A stretch of DNA of 61,679 bases from Clostridiaceae bacterium JG1575 (GTDB lineage: Bacteria > Bacillota > Clostridia > Clostridiales > Clostridiaceae): the NCBI GenBank assembly GCA_002838815.1, contig LQGW01000001.1, forward strand, positions 1-61,679, read 5' to 3'. Shown piece after piece: positions 61,507 to 61,679 of this stretch. The notes under the pieces were generated by a model. That model was not told where the DNA came from. It saw only the letters and a list, made by a program, of their open reading frames with translations, and ran no database searches. A program made the translations under genes and the position numbers. Position 1 is the first letter of the stretch, and each line of letters begins with the position of its first letter.

Positions 61507-61679
61507 TACTGGACCAAATGGTAGGCGATGCAGGCGGGTCTTCCCCGGCGAGGATCGACTCCCAGCGCTGCATCAAGGGGTAATGGTTCTCATGGGGGCG
61601 GGGGGGGGGGGTAGTATCCCGGCCGTTATGCAGAACAACCCCTGGTCGGCGCTCCAGAATGCGCCCGGCAGTGTTAAGG
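61507..61679 (-). pseudogene. 3' end of an upstream gene, disrupted at a 12-base homopolymer, cut by the window edge
   Basis: A minus-strand frame ending at the TAG at 61507-61509 reads PLDAALGVDPRRGRPACIAY, HLVQ, stop. It resembles the C-terminus of iron-complex (FepC-type) ABC ATPases with their VDP-GRP pattern, but this is a guess from 25 residues. The same frame has a TGA just after the C12 run, and the open frame before the run reads GRILERRPGVVLHNGRD. A length change in the run could join a different frame. Confidence 0.3.
61600..61611. repeat. Twelve-G homopolymer near the window end
   Basis: Twelve consecutive G on the plus strand (preceded by GGGGGC) form the longest homopolymer noticed here. 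It lies just upstream of the NifH-like gene and inside the end of the previous frame. Confidence 0.9.

Noticed and set aside
1-61679. tRNA, rRNA and CRISPR arrays
   Set aside because: I looked for CCA-ended cloverleaf-like stretches, rRNA motifs and regularly spaced repeats and saw none that I could support.

Overview
The window looks like a chromosomal segment of a low-complexity, mid-GC (roughly 50-55 % by eye) anaerobic Firmicute of the Clostridia/Tissierellia type. The clues are strong AGGAGG ribosome binding sites, TTGACA/TATAAT promoters, a T-box leader ahead of asnS, a serC-serA-DUF1015 operon, RNase M5 next to RsmA, a YabE-like 3D-domain protein, TelA/XpaC, MarR-controlled twin ABC exporters, DegV fatty-acid-binding proteins and a nitrogenase-like operon. 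I cannot name the genus. No rRNA, tRNA gene or CRISPR array was seen.

Layout. 1-8 kb: the 3' end of an unknown protein, a WYL regulator, a cytoplasmic alpha-amylase translationally coupled to a membrane GDPD phosphodiesterase, a small membrane protein and a DEAD-box RNA helicase whose leader holds an attenuator-like hairpin. 8-15 kb: a gutted ABC exporter, an amidohydrolase, an FMN-binding lipoprotein, a Bce-type two-component system with an ABC ATPase but no permease, and a lysophospholipase coupled to a cysteine-less EIIB-like protein. 15-25 kb: psd-tadA, a CorC/CNNM protein, guanylate kinase, cysteine desulfidase, an ECF S-component and the serine operon. 25-35 kb: MarR and two ABC half-exporters, lipoproteins, an S41 peptidase and TelA/XpaC. 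35-47 kb: clpB, a PfkB kinase with a Crp/Fnr regulator, then tatD, yabE-like, rnmV, rsmA, a lipoprotein, an Mrp/Nbp35 ATPase and an M29 aminopeptidase.

47.2-50.4 kb is a decayed mobile-element island: two IS3-family remnants (one with both ends but an internal deletion), an IS256-family transposase in pieces, an AT-rich foreign GNAT acetyltransferase, a frameshifted XRE regulator and several strong palindromes. After it come PadR-DegV, a leucyl aminopeptidase, an unknown protein, a TetR regulator divergent from a second DegV, and asnS with its T-box.

The last 3.3 kb (minus strand) is the most striking part. It is a tightly overlapped operon of a NifH-like reductase and two NifD/NifK-like component-1 subunits, with no molybdenum-nitrogenase assembly gene in view. 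The NifK-like gene is split by one extra G in a nine-G tract, and a twelve-base homopolymer lies just upstream of nifH in the remains of another gene. The substrate of this nitrogenase-like complex cannot be told from the window. It is the best candidate for an undescribed system here.
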